From Apium graveolens (Eukaryota; Streptophyta; Magnoliopsida; Apiales; Apiaceae), in NCBI RefSeq assembly GCF_009905375.1, contig NC_133648.1, forward strand, positions 29,812,438 to 29,876,437: a DNA stretch of 64,000 nucleotides, written 5' to 3'. Shown here in pieces: positions 21,327-33,985 of the stretch. Position 1 is the first letter of the stretch. Each line of letters opens with the position of its first letter. Below the pieces are notes generated by a model, which was not told the origin of the DNA, did not search any database, and saw nothing but the letters and a program-made list of their open reading frames with translations. The position numbers and the translations under genes are program-made.

Positions 21327-24300
21327 TGTAACGCCCCCAAATCCGGGGTCAGAGGATTTGGTCGTCACTATAAAACTTCAATCCAAATTAACCTGTTAAA
21401 TCAATAAATAAATGCCAGCGGAAGATAATTATCATAAATGACCCCAAATTACTCCAAGATCTTTTAAGGTTACAGTTCTAGAAACAAGAAATCCAAATTC
21501 CACAAATAAATTTTTCACTTTCTTTTAAAACTCTTTTCAATAAATTCCAACTCAAAACTAAACCCACTAGTATAACTTCGAAATGAAGTATACTAGGCCC
21601 AAATAAAATATACAACTATATATAATATAATATAAACAACTTTACACAATAAAACTTACACTAGTCCGCAAACCCTGGACCAACCACCTTCCAAAAGCTT
21701 CTTCTTTGCTTCCTCGAATTATGCAGCTAAACAGTGCAAGCTAATCCTCACTGGAGGTTAAATTTAAAAACAGGCAAGTATGAGCGAAAGAAATGCTCAG
21801 CAAGATCATTATGACATATATAGGGTCGTTTTGATATAAAACCGACATCTGCATTAGAGCAGAACATTTAAAATCAAAATTGCTGAATCATAAAACTCTT
21901 TTTGATATTTTCAAACGAAAGGCTTCAGCAATACTTTGAATCTTGACGAGAATAAAACTTGTAAAATAGTGTTTACAGAAATATCGTAAACAATTCTAAC
22001 ATGAAACAATGATTATGGATTTAATCGTAAACTTTATTCAAAACCGAACTCTTCAAATTAATATTTATTTTGCTGTCATATCAAATTTGATATCAATACG
22101 AACTTTGATGCTCATAACATTCCATACTGAAGTCAACATCATTCATCTATATTAATACCACCTTTGATATTTAACAACAACGTAAGTATCAGCATAAATC
22201 AAAATCTGAATCAAAACCGCACTTTACCATTATTCCAAAACAGAAACAGTTGATAAATCATTCTTTATAAGATTATCAAAAGCAATATAATAATATCGAT
22301 TGGAACCAAATTATGCACTATGCTGTTCCTGATGATCAGTCATGAAACAACACCGGTATCCCGCAGCCATACCGTTAATATAGGTACTACCCGTATCCCG
22401 AAGACATACGGTACCTATAGGGCGCCAGAAAAGGCATAACAAGCCTTGTAAGATATTATACTTCCGTATTACACTTCTGTATAATAGCTCACGCTGGACC
22501 GGTGCTTCGGCCTCTTACGCAATCAGTAACCATTCAATCTCAAAACCTTTTATTAAAAAGGGGTCATGATACTCGATACCCGAAACAATTTTATTCCCTC
22601 ATTTACTTGGGCAGGAATACTTGCAACAAAATCATTTTTCTCAAAACCCAAAACATTTGTAAATCTATTCTGAACATAGAATAGCAGAAGAGTGCTTGCA
22701 TAAACAGAATTATTTAATTCAGCGATATGTAAAATATTTATCTATCTTGAACTGAATAGGGAAAGCAATACTTGCATCAAAAGATTTAAAATAAATATCA
22801 CTTGAACAATAAGTGATGATAGGGATACTTGCCTTTGGGTTTTTAGTAGTTAGCACACTCGCAATAACGCATCTATTCTGACATTTTGTCTCAAAGCATC
22901 ACCGGCTTTATTCTACTAATCCTTTGGCTTGCTGCTCATGCAGTGCTGCAACCCAATATTCCATACTATTCAACTCTAGCCTTTATCCATTTCATCTGGT
23001 CCTGATCATCTTGAAAGACTCGCATCTATAATTAGAAAATAACACTTTAATCGTCTAATCGATAATCACTCGACGAATTGCACGTTAAAATCCTATCGTC
23101 TACCCATACGATAGCCCGCACATAAAGAAGACAGTCAAATACAAGACTTAGGACCCACTTACACACGTAATTCACATAACATATAAACACATAATCCACG
23201 TATCACATAATTCATATCACATATGACTCGGTTTGTCAAAAGGGTCGACTCGGTGTGTTTAAAACTCAAATCGGGTTAAAAATATAATTTATACTCAGAA
23301 TGACTCACAAATCAAATGACCTTGTAATACAAAAGAAATTAGGTCTCGAAAGTATGTTTATTGAAAGTGGAATATTATTCTGAGTCTAGATGCCCTCATT
23401 TCGTATTAAACGGATGAACAGTTGATTTATTATGAATTTTTTTTGAACATTTTTCGGAATTAAAACGGTTTCCGAATCATTTACTAATTAAATAATAGGG
23501 CTCGAACACCCGAAAATAATTTTATAAAAATTAATTAATAACTAATTAAATCAATTAATCAATTAATATTTAAATTAATTGACTAATTAAATAATTAATT
23601 ATCAACTAAAATTAATTAACTAAATAATTTGGATTTATTTTTAAATTAAAAATAAATTTTCAGAATTAAAAATAATGATTTTTAAAATAAAATGAATTTT
23701 CAGAATAAAAGAAACTGAATTTTGATTTATTTTAAAACAAAAATCTGTATAACAGATTATGAATTGGGGTTTAGGGTTTTGATGGATTGAAACAGGGTCA
23801 GGCCAAAATAGAAACGGGTCGAATGGGTCAAGAAACGGGTCGCCAAGAATCCCAGGAACTCGCCGGGAAATCTGCAGAATCCGGCGATAATCCGAGATTC
23901 CGGCAAGCCCCGATCTTGCCCCAAACAAACTTGTTTCACTTCGTTTTCAACAGCTTTTCGGTCCAACTAACACCAAAAACTCAGACTGCACCATCAGGAA
24001 GCAAAACAATCTAAGGATCGCTGATTTCCGGCCACGAACACCATGGACGCCGGCGAACCGAGCTCCAAGTCCGGCCAAGTTCGATTTCCTTCATTCCTAT
24101 ATCAAACTCGATGATTTATAGCTCAATTTAAACCCCTGAACATCTACAATCTATCCATATCATCAAACACAATCACCAATTCAAGAATAATTCTAAAAAT
24201 CGATTCGAAAATTATATAAAAACCAAAACTCGGATTAATCATTTCGGGAATCCAACAATCGAAATAAACGTGTAAATCGATTCTAGAGATCAAATTAAAG

Positions 24301-25661
24301 CTATATATAACATCAAAACCAATCAAGAACTACCCAAAATCCAAAAACGAATTCTAAGTTCATGAACAAGAACACACAAAAATCGATGTTTACCAATACT
24401 CAATCTCAGATGTTGAAACTGGTATCAATTTGTAGAGGTTGAAACAAGGATTGATTTGATAGGTAGAACGTCTGATTTGGTTCCATAAATCGATCAAAAT
24501 CATGAATCAAAGGTTGGACAAGAAATTTCACCCCCAAAAATCTTTCTATTTTTCTGAATTTTGATAAATAAAATGAATAAAATAAAAATTCTACAACTAT
24601 TTATACTTACAGAAAATTATATCCCCAAAAATTAATTAAGGGTGTTTTTATCCCCTTATTAAAATAATTAGGTCCCAAAAATACTAATTACGGGGGAATA
24701 ATTTTTAAAAGCGATAAAATATAAAATTTGTATCGAAATTTGTGAATAATGCAAAAATGCAGAAATGTTGGGTATTTGAAATACGTATAATTTTATAAAA
24801 TTAAAAACACGGATTTTGTGGAGTTTGACGTCTCGGTGGGGTCCCGGTCCGTTTATTTTTTGAAAAACAGAAACGATACCTAAGTTAACAAAGAATTCCA
24901 AAAACACGTAAAATACAATCGAATGCACATACATCGAGATAAAACGAGTACCTCGATAAAGACACCAATAAACACGCTCCCAAATTACGGATTGATTCAT
25001 ATAAATGCAATTTAAACACGTAACAAGTATCCTATTGGATCATATCGGATCCGAAAATACATTACTTAGCCGCTAAGTAACTATAGAAACGATATAATTT
25101 AATACCAGAATTGGATAATTATCAAAACCGAGTTTTTGTAAAACACCATATACAAAAATAATGTGAAAATATCTCGTCTCTCGAGAATACGGCTTTTGTT
25201 GATTTATCGAAATGGTTATCGTATCGGAAATATTGCGTCGGGCTGCGCACAGGTCAAACCATAATCCGGATCGAAAAAGTTAAAACACGGAAAATGTCCG
25301 GAATTACCAGATTAGGTTAGGAAGGAGTTTTCGGAAGAGTTTCGGGTTGTAAAAACGCAAAAACGGTTGAAGTCGGACGATTCCCGGCTTTATAAAATAG
25401 TTTTTGTAATTATTCTAGAAAATAATTAATAATTCATAAATCAATATAAAATCATCTAACAGTCCAAAAATTACCAGAAAAATATCACAATTATCTATAT
25501 TTTATTCTGTACATATAAAAATTCTAATATTCAAATAATGTCACACATAAACACCCAAACATCAATTCCAATTATCATATAATTTACTAAAATTCACATA
25601 AAATCACATAAATAATTCCAAATAATTATAACAATAATATTTGAAAATATGGGATATTACA
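21327..25661 (-). repeat. N1 LTR, 5' in element sense
   Basis: Near-identical to 15492-19935 (roughly 1-2% substitutions by eye plus the missing ~105 bp at about 23530). The ORFs of 60, 95 and 110 codons here recur in the partner LTR only because the DNA does; no coding evidence. Confidence 0.92.
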
Positions 25662-25666
25662 AGTAA

Positions 25667-26440
25667 TATTCAAACTTGATGGATATAATCTTTAAGGAAT
25701 ATCTGGATAAGCTGTAGTTGTGTTACTTAAAGTCAACGGAGGACCATGCAAAACATTTAATGATAATTGGGGAGTCGGAGAAGAAAGAAATTGTATGTAA
25801 AGTTTACAAGATGAAAGCTTTGATGGCAGGATGCATAATTCTTAGCATAAATAGTTAGTGAGGAGAAGGCAAAAGGGGATCCAACAGGGATTAAAGTTAC
25901 TATAAATGAAGAAATGCCAAAAGCACCAACAAAAGTAAGAAGTTTTATCATGGGTCGGTTATTATCGAAAATTTGTGCAAGAGATTTCTTGAAAGTTGCA
26001 ATACCTTTGACGAAGCAAACCATGAAAAAGCAAGAAGTTTATATGATGGAGAAGGGTGAAGAAAGTTTTGCGGAGTTAAATGAAAGAATGGTTACAACAC
26101 CTGCTTTATCACTTTGGAAGTATCAAGGAGATTTGGTAGTTTATAGTGATACTTCTCATAAGGGAATATGATGTGTGTTGATGCAGCACAATTAAGTTAT
26201 TGTATATGCATCCAGACAACCGAAACCTTATGAGCAGAAGTATCCTACTCATAATTTGGGACTAGCAGTAATAATATTTGCTTTGAAAGATTGGGAAACA
26301 TGATATGTATGGAGAAATGTGTAAGATCTATACGGACCATAAGAGTTTGAAGTATGTATTCACGAGGAAAAGGAAATGTAGTGGAAAGCGATAAGCAAAA
26401 AGGAGAGAACGAACATAGAGACTGCACCAGAACAATTATC
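25667..26440 (+). pseudogene. pol: Gypsy A reverse transcriptase C-terminal part and RNase H
   Basis: Continues RT after N1: the FKEYLDK motif near 25695, then EDHAKHLMI and APTKVRSF. From about 26040 the RNase H domain reads EESFAELNERMVTTPALSL, YSDTSHKGI, a TGA stop at 26169, then [24 protein letters not shown] and FALKDW. The YxDD segment is eroded. An 85-codon stretch (25914-26171) is the longest open piece. Confidence 0.82.
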
Positions 26441-28345
26441 TATGGAATTTTAAAAGTTGGAATTGGAAGTCAGAGTTCATAATCCAAAAGGAGCAAGGAT
26501 GGATAATATGACCTTTCAGTCGAAATTATGAAGGGAAAGATAAAGAGTTATCAAGAGAAGATATTTGAACACGATGTTAGCAGTTAGTAAGAGGAAATTT
26601 ATGCGCCCAGGAGAACGATCACGATATCCCCAGGTTTTCTTACAGTACTTAGATGCTACAAGTAAAAGAATTAAGAAATGAGATCCTACAGGGAATTCAC
26701 GATATAAAGTATTTAATTTATTGAAGAAATGCCAAGATATACGGAAATTTAAAGAAAAATAGTGATAACCAGGTATAAGAAGGAAATTTCAAAATGGATT
26801 AGGAAGTGTTGGACATGTCAAAGATTAAGGCAAAGTATCGGAGGCCTAGTGCATAAGGCAGACCGAGGAGTGGTTTTACAAGAAGCAAATCGTAAAGTGT
26901 ACCAGTGATGTTGAGGGAGAAAAAGGAATGAAATTATGGGAGTATGTACTGATTATCGGGAGTTTAACAAAACAACGAATAAGAAGAAGTGACCCCTATA
27001 AAGAATTGATTACTTATTAGAACCAATTCAAGAATTGTGTTATGTCTCGAGGATTAACTTAAGATCTGACCTGAGAACATATCAGAGATTACGATTAAAA
27101 TGAGTTAAGAGCATTACAAGCTCTGGTGATATGATGTGAAATAACAAGTGTATCAGTTGTCTATAAGGAATTAAGGAACATGGTGTATAAGGAGTACTTG
27201 GATAAGCAAATTGTATTTATTGATAACATTCTCAGCTATTCAAAGAATAAGAAAATTTGTGTGGAATGCCCAAAGATTTTCCTCCAAAGATTAAAAGGAA
27301 AGCAACTATACGTTGAGTTTTCAAGTATAAAATTTTGACCAGGATTAACAAAAAATTCTGAATTAATCCATTAACAACTACCTAAACAAAGTCGTATGGC
27401 AACAGATGCCTTGCGCGGAAAGAAATGATTGGATGTAATTAAGATCACTGAGGAGTTAATAAACGAATTGGAAAGAGTGGAATATGAAGTTGAAATACCT
27501 AAAGGTGATAATAAGTGAATATATGAGATTGCTTTTCAACCTTAACGGATATAAACGAATAGGAGATATTTAAATATTTGGAAGCTAAAGTTGAAAATGA
27601 GCACCACCTATCATCCTTAAACGAAGGGTCAAAGTGAGGAAGCGATTTAGGAAATATAAGATATGTTGAGGGGTTGAGTTTTAAGGAAAATTGGGATGAT
27701 CATTTATCATCAATGCCAGCTTTAGAATGCCACTTTACCAAGCCTTATGTGGACGCAAGTGTAGGTCCCCACTTTATTAAGGTAGAGTGGGAGAAAGGAA
27801 GTTGTCAAATCCTAAGTTAATGTAACACACCAAGGGCGTAGTGATATTGATTGAAGCAGCTCAGAGTAGACAAAGAAAGATGGCGGAATTGTATCGAGAG
27901 AGAGTACAAATATAGAAATAGGACCAGTAATGTTAATAAAAGTTTCACCTTGAAAGAGATTGGATGAGTCTGAATAGAGGGGACAAGTTGAGTCCTAAAT
28001 TTAGTGAACCATTCGGGGCATTGATATATATAGATAAAGGTGTTCATGAGTTGATGTTATCGTCACAATAGTGTGTACATATAATGTGTTATGTGTGTCA
28101 ATGTTAAGGCAATAAGTATCTGATTTAAACCAAGTGATTAATTAGGAGCCAATGGGCTCTTGTCCAAGTTTGTTCTACATATAGTGATCAATACAAATTC
28201 TTAATCGTTAAAGGCGAGTCCTTGGAAATAAATGTATATCTATAGTGAGTACGTTTGAACCCTCGAGTAGAAGAGTCTACCTGGGAATTAGAATCAGATA
28301 TGCTTGACAAATATCCTCACTTGTTTAGTTAGATCAGATTCTAAG
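26441..28345 (+). pseudogene. pol: Gypsy A integrase and chromodomain remnant
   Basis: The integrase core is hard to read until about 27590, where the conserved STAYHPQTDGQSE motif appears as STTYHP-stop-TKGQSEEAI. It is followed by the NWDDHLP-like stretch near 27690. The C-terminal end at about 28255-28325 reads NPRVEESTWELESDMLDKYPHLF, the hallmark end of the chromovirus chromodomain. Many stops. It would have targeted insertion to heterochromatin, which suits this gene-poor context. Confidence 0.75.
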
Positions 28346-28353
28346 GACATAAT

Positions 28354-28371
28354 CCTTTTAAGGGGGAAGGA
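28354..28371 (+). other. Polypurine tract of A
   Basis: CCTTTTAAGGGGGAAGGA immediately before the 3' LTR; the same tract, reverse-complemented, stands at 39038-39055 in C. Confidence 0.9.
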
Positions 28372-30580
28372 TATAATGACTCGTGTATTTTTTTGAATTA
28401 TTTAAACATGTAATTGTGGAAGTATTAAATAAATAAAGTATGTGTATAGTTTTGTCAGCTCATTTTTATTTTTTTATTATGTATGTGTGATTTAGGGGGT
28501 ACCGGGTTGTCCCTGTAATTAATTATGGAATTGTATTGAATTGTTTCCACTTTTAAAAGTAAATTTAATGCTAATTTATTTGTATAAATATGTGGATTGT
28601 CTCTAAAATCATTTTTATGGTTTTATAATTACAATAATTATTTTTAAAATTTTATAAAATTGAGAAATCAATATTTTATTAATTATTTATTTTTAAATGA
28701 TTTTTCTGATTGCGTTTACTTGTAAAATCCGTATTTAATTATAGAATTCTTCAAAAATTATGAAACTCATACTTATTTAAGTTCGGATTATTTTGAGAAT
28801 TTTAACAATTTTTTGGGAATTTTTGGGATTAATTTCACCCGCGCGTTATTTCGTTAATTGTTAAAAAGCGGGTACAAGTTGCGTTTTAGAAATTGTTTAA
28901 AAATTTCAAAATTTATATTTTTAGTAACTTCGGGGTATTTGCAACATTTTAAAGTTAGTTGGGTAATTTTCGGGTTTATATTACTCGCCTGTTTATTCGT
29001 TATTTTTGTAAAAACCCGGATAAGAGATAAGGTTTACAGTCAAATTGGACACGTGGTAGTTGTTTTGTGCTGCTTGTGATACGTATTAGTTTCAGATGAA
29101 TGGAAACAAAATAAAAAAAATACAAATTCTCTCACACCCCTATTTCTCTCCTCTCATATCTTCCATCTCCTCTCTCTCCCTCGTTCTTCTCTCTGCTCTG
29201 TTTTCCTCCTCCGCTTTCTCTGTTCTGCCGTCGCTGTCCAACTCCGGTTCTAGTCAGGAAACCGAAAGTGGACGTTGGACTAAAAATAACCTAGTGGTCA
29301 GTCGACGAGCTCAGTAGGGTTTCAACCGAATAATCTGAGTGTCGAAGTCGAATCCAAGGTGATCTAGTGGTGGGACGTTAAAGCCTGAGCGTCAGAGTCA
29401 GCTTAGAGTCGATCAATAATAGTTGTAAAGCCCTGCTAGGCAAGTACTTCTACACTTTTTCGAGATATAATGCAAATATTTCTAAATTCTCTTGTGACAT
29501 ATTGTTAAGTATTCAAAATAGCTCGGTTTTATATTGTAAGTACTTTGAATCATTCAGCCTTAAACCTGAGTCACATCATTTGATCTTTGAGCCATTAGAT
29601 TTATTCTTTATGAACCATTACTTGTTGATATACCATATACTAAACCACACAAATACGATACTACTCCACAAATATATACCCATCATATACTAAACACTGA
29701 AACAGAATTGTTTGAACATACAGAAACTTTTATACTCAACCATACCTTGTGACATCAAAGAACTAAACCTTGTAAAATCATTGTTCATCTAATACCTGAT
29801 TCTCCTACAGGCTGAAAGCCATTTCTTATACATACTTTGATACACCCTTGTGATACTCATGAATTGCATCATGCCTTAATACAAATGTTTCATTACTGTT
29901 GATTATGATCCTATTTTATTGAATTATATTGTTTATCATACTGAACTGTTTTAGAATTGGATAGTTTTCTTTACGTGGACCAGATTCGTGGTTGAATTAG
30001 GCTAATGTGTGCCTTGGATCCAGTTTATAGAGCAGAGCTGTGTGCCTTGCTCGGGGTTAGTGGGTGACTGATCAGCAGCCTAACCTTGGTTTTAAAATTT
30101 AAAATAAATATCCAATTCTAATGATTATCTAACAAGAACTTGATTCCTCTGAATCATCTTGCTTGATTATTGTTTAACCTCAGTTATTGTTATTATTGCT
30201 TGCTGAGCTAGTTAGCTCACTCTTGCAAATCTTTTTATGTATTTTACAGTTCAAAAGGATATGGATGATAGTGAGGCTCCTCAGTCCAAATTGCGAGGTA
30301 GGGTTCCAGTTTGAGTTGGATCGAGCTAGCATGAGCTTCATATGGTAGTGAAATAGTGAGATTGTAAGAATAATTTTCTTGTTAGTTATAAATTAAATTT
30401 GTTGTAATTTGGTACATTATAATATAAGTTAAGGTTATGGCTTGTTTTCATACTTTAACCTGTTGCGATCCGTGGTTATGTAAAGCAGGGTCATTGCAAA
30501 TGATATTTCTTATACCGGTTTATATATTGAGTAAGTGTTGTGGACCCCAAACTTCTGACCCGGGTTTGGAAGGCCCCACA
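28372..30580 (+). repeat. 3' LTR of gypsy A
   Basis: Starts TATAATGACTCG, ends GGCCCCACA, followed by the TSD ctcta. It retains the 11 bp lost in the 5' LTR. Confidence 0.92.
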
Positions 30581-32431
30581 CTCTAGCCTCAAACCCTTGT
30601 GTTTTTATCAAAACACCTTCACTTGAAAGTGTTGTACTTGCCTCCCCCATAGCAGAATAATTGGCAATTGAACTCCTAGCTTCAACTGTGAGAGCAATCT
30701 CAACTATGGTTGTGAGAGGAATTGTTACCACAAGAGGAACCTCCAATTGAATTGGAGAGGATTTAGATAGCTCCCCCTCAGGAGTACTACCCTAAAACCT
30801 AACAATGTGTGAAGGTTGATTTGCATATGAAGGTGCATTTGTATCCATCACAGTGTCTTCCGTAAAAACTGATGAAACCCCTATGTTTGTGTTGGTGTCA
30901 TCAAGGTCTACCCCAACATGTAGCCTCTCACCAACTAAATATGGTTCCTGGGTGGTGGTGATCACAGTTTCTAGAACCATGTCACTTGAAGTTGGAAACT
31001 CTTGAGAAACAGAATCAAGAGTTTCAGTGTAGGAAGAAAAAATTTGAGATAAAAGATTTTGAATGTCAGTATTGAGTTTTGGAAGCTCCCCCTGAATAAA
31101 TGAGGGAGCTTCAAGAGATGTGCTCTCCTTGTATGTGTCATCCTTATTCCTCCTTCCATACACTTGAATTGCTTCAAGTGCTTGTGCAGACTCTTTACAG
31201 GGTACACTAAGGAGAGTGCTCTTTTTAATAGAGACACCCTGTTGAGAGGATTTCCCTAGAGTCTGTTTTTGTCCCTCTTTTACAACTACATCCTTTTGAG
31301 AGGATGCAGAGGTGGCTTGAGTGGTCAGCTCAGTTTGTTTAGCCTTCTTTGTCTTTTTGACCAAAGGTGACTCAGGTACCGTTTGTTCCTCACCACTCTC
31401 ATTTATAATTGACAAGGTTTCCTGCTTTCTCTTCTTTTTACTCACTCCACCATTTTCAGAGGATGAAGTGGTTGGTTTCCTAGCTTCTAATGATATAGAA
31501 GTAAGGGTCTCAGCATTGGTAGGTCCCTGTTAGTTTTCCTGTGTTTATTATTCCACAGGTTCAGGGACCATTGCTACATTAGAAGTTGATGTTACTTGAG
31601 ACCTCATATCAGGCATTGAGTAAGGGTAAGTCTTGAATCTCTCCAACATAAAGGGAGTGATCCTAAGACTTACAGGTACTGTATTCTTTGTAGTAAGTGA
31701 TTCAAATAGAATTTTGGATACTTGCTTACAATTGCCTATTAATGAATTGTTAATACCATTAAGTAAATGTATATCCTTAACCTTATGATTTAAAGTGGAC
31801 ATAATAAACCTAGGAAAGAATATTAACCTCTTGTAGCTAGTGGCATTGTGAGCATGGTGCTCAGTTCTTCAATAATTAGCAAGCCCACATTCAGGTGTCT
31901 GTTGTGGGCTATGGAGTACACCAGTTTATGCACAACACTTGATATGTTGCCATATCCTTTCTTTCTACAGGTGAAGGCCCTAATGATTGAGTCAAATAAG
32001 ACATACCACTTTCTCCTTAGATGTTTCTTGTTGAGACTGGCTAGAGTGATCTTCTCACTGTAGTTGACAAAATCCATAAAATCATAGAGTTCTTGTTGAG
32101 TAGGAACCTCCACCATATGCTCAGTTGGGATGCCCAAAGCTACATTCACATCTTGCTCATTGAACTCTATTTGTTGGCCTCCAATTGAGCAAGTCACCAC
32201 TATGGATACAGAATTTTCATGCATAATCATCCTCACCATAGCAGTTGTCCAGAACTCATGCAGAACATCTAGGTACAGGATTGGGTTAGCTGTTAAAGCA
32301 CCTGCAAGATAAGATTCAGACAAGAACTTGACAAACCCCTTAAAAGCATCAGGAGGTTGGTTAGCATCGGTGAAAGCAAGGTAGTTAGTTCCATTCTTGG
32401 GGATTTCAACTCTAACATTGTTGAGTGCCAT
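30581..32431 (-). pseudogene. Copia extra ORF (element B), N-terminal and central part
   Basis: ATG at 32431 (minus) opens a 202-codon frame: MALNNVRVEIPKNGTNYLAF..., then GALTANPILYLDVLHEFWTT, IEFNEQDVNVALGIPTEH and LRRKWYVLFDSIIRAFTCR. This pattern (NP-x-Y...FW-T, ...L-P, ...F-I) matches the accessory ORF I know from 3' of pol in asterid Copia elements. A frameshift near 31820 leads to 31548-31802 (VKDIHLLNGINNSLIGN). Another gap leads to 30792-31445, Lys/Ser/Thr-rich (MSKKKRKQETLSIINESGEE). The remainder reaches 30581, where A inserted. There are no transmembrane runs, so an envelope role is not supported. Function unknown; possibly a captured host domain. Confidence 0.72.
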
Positions 32432-33080
32432 TATTGTTGAGTAAGAGTGAATGGGTAAGAAAAATAAGAGAGAAAGAGCTTGAAACGAGAGAGAAATCAG
32501 TTTGGATTTGAAAATTAGGTCACTTAGAGTTCTCGAAGGCGTAAAGAAGTGTATGTCGAGATGTCTGGGTATTTATAGTAAAAGGTAAATGACTTATCGA
32601 GAACTCATAATAAACGTTTGGAATTTGCTTATTGAGAAGTCATGTTGAGAAAATAAATACATATCGATATGTCATAATTCTGAGTCTTATCGAGAACTAG
32701 AAAAAGACTTATCGAGACGTCAGATAAATACCCAGTTTGTACTAAATGGACTGAATAATTTCCAATTTTTATTTAAATAAATCAAAATAAAATCAGAATA
32801 ATTTTATCAAAAGTATTTTACCAAAATAAATTATTGAATTAAATTATCTCAGTTCTGAGTTGTCCATAAGTCTAAAATTATACTTGTAGAGAACTCTGTG
32901 AATTAACGCTTTTAGAGAACTCTACAATGACTTATCGATAAGTCATAATATAGCTTATCGAGAAATCCTTTGAGAAGTCATAAAATTGACTTATCAAGAA
33001 CTCACTCCAAAAGTCTTAAAATGACTTGCCGATAAGTCAATTAGACTTATCGAGAACTTAGTTCTCTATATACTTTTGAT
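32432..33080 (-). promoter_or_regulatory. Palindromic motif array and TATA-like site upstream of the extra ORF
   Basis: Between pol's stop (33267) and the extra-ORF ATG are about a dozen imperfect copies of GACTTATCGAGAAGTC (about 32550-33060); the one at 32929-32944, GACTTATCGATAAGTC, is a perfect palindrome. A TATA-like ACTATAAAT lies at 32571-32579 (minus), about 140 bp before the ATG, followed by a pyrimidine-rich leader (ttctctctcgtttc near 32480). This arrangement looks like a private promoter for the extra ORF. Transcription is inferred, not shown. Confidence 0.6.
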
Positions 33081-33266
33081 CATTTTGAATATGCCTTGTG
33101 CTAATTTTACATATTGAAAATGCAAATCAATATTTAGACAGAAATAAATATGTAGAGATTTCTGAAATATTTATAATTCATATTCCAGTTAATTTCCAGT
33201 TTAATCAAACTAATTTTAATCTACTAGAAATTAATCTACTGCAAAACATTAGTTGAGTTCTTGCCT
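33081..33266. other. Pol-to-array spacer of element B
   Basis: AT-rich, no ORF; 3' untranslated sequence after the Copia pol stop. Confidence 0.5.
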
Positions 33267-33985
33267 TTAGGATGAAGAATTTAACATTCCAATTTCACCT
33301 ATAAGTCTAGTGAAAGTTGCTGCATCCAAAGGTTTAGTAAAAATGTCAGCTAATTATTTTTTTGTTGGAACAAAAATGAGCTCAATGGTACCATTAGCAG
33401 CATGTTCTCTAATAAAATGGTACCTTATATCAATGTATTTTGTTCTAGAATGATTAACTGGATTAGCCACAATACATATAGCACTAGTATTGTCACACAT
33501 AATTGGAATTTTATGTAACACTAGGTCATAATCCATTAGTTGATTTTTAATCCAAAGCACTTGAGCACAGCAACTTCCAGCAGCTATATATTTAGCCTCA
33601 GCTGTGGAAGTTGACACAGATTGTTGTTTCTTTCTATACCATGATACAAGTCTTTGTCCAAGAAACTGATAGCTTCCACTAGTGCTCTTTCAGTTAATCC
33701 TGCATCCATCAAAATCTGCATTTGTGTATCCAACAGCTTCAAAACCTGTTCCCTTAGGATACCATAATCCCAAGTTTGGAGTCCTCTTCAAATATATGAA
33801 AATTCTCTTCACAGCCATCAAATGTGATTCCTTTGGATTGGCTTGAAATATTGCATACAGACATGTAGCAAATATGATTTCTGGTCTACTTGCAGTTAAG
33901 TACAATAAAGATCCAATCATTCCTCTATAGCTTGAGATATCTACACTTTTGCCCTTTTTATCTTCATCCAACTTTGTGGTGATAA
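33267..33985 (-). pseudogene. pol: Copia pol, RNase H C-terminal part (element B)
   Basis: A single minus-strand frame from about 33985 to the stop at 33267-33269 (end ...GMLNSSS). Conserved Copia segments in order: TTKLDEDKKGKSVDISSYRG, MIGSLLYLTASRPEI, GYTNADFDGC, KSTSG, WYRKKQQSVSTSTAEAKYIA, CDNTSAI, HIREHA-like YHFIREHA, then DIFTKPLD. Only two nonsense changes interrupt it: TGA at 33687-33689 and TAA at 33351-33353. The upstream RT and integrase are cut off at about 33985 by repeat F; the rest may lie beyond 64000. RNase H would remove the RNA template during reverse transcription. Confidence 0.9.

Larger units (their letters stand above)
15492..25661 (-). mobile_element. N1: non-autonomous gypsy-type LTR element, almost no interior
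   Basis: TSD agtaa (15487-15491, 25662-25666). Two LTRs of 4444 and 4335 bp surround only 1391 bp. Primer site (21312-21323, minus strand) and polypurine tract (about 19936-19953) show minus-strand orientation. No gag, RT or integrase is recognisable. LTRs this long with an empty interior resemble LARD-type derivatives, though the interior is shorter than in classic LARDs. It must rely on enzymes from another element. LTR ends (TGTAATATCCC...GGGGGCGTTACA in sense) resemble those of C, a likely relative. Confidence 0.9.
9968..30580 (+). mobile_element. Gypsy chromovirus A with nested N1
   Basis: Two 2.2 kb LTRs (9968-12180, 28372-30580), TSD ctcta (9963-9967, 30581-30585), tRNA-iMet primer site and polypurine tract. 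Coding remnants run in the order protease, RT, RNase H, integrase and chromodomain-like C-terminus, which defines a chromovirus of Ty3/gypsy. The element lies in Copia B's extra ORF and is split in RT by N1 (15492-25661). All coding parts carry many stops and frameshifts. LTR divergence is about 2-3% by eye. Confidence 0.92.

Noticed and set aside
18419..25000. ORFs of 60 and 110 codons found twice with identical sequence (18419/24144, 18943/24668)
   Set aside because: They recur only because they lie in the two LTRs of N1; no start context, homology or codon bias.
9968..30580. Endogenous pararetrovirus (caulimovirus) as an alternative for the RT-bearing elements
   Set aside because: LTRs, target duplications, tRNA-iMet primer sites, integrase and a chromodomain end mark Ty3/gypsy elements.
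30792..32431. Envelope gene for the Copia extra ORF
   Set aside because: No signal peptide, membrane segment or fusion-like stretch is visible in the open parts.
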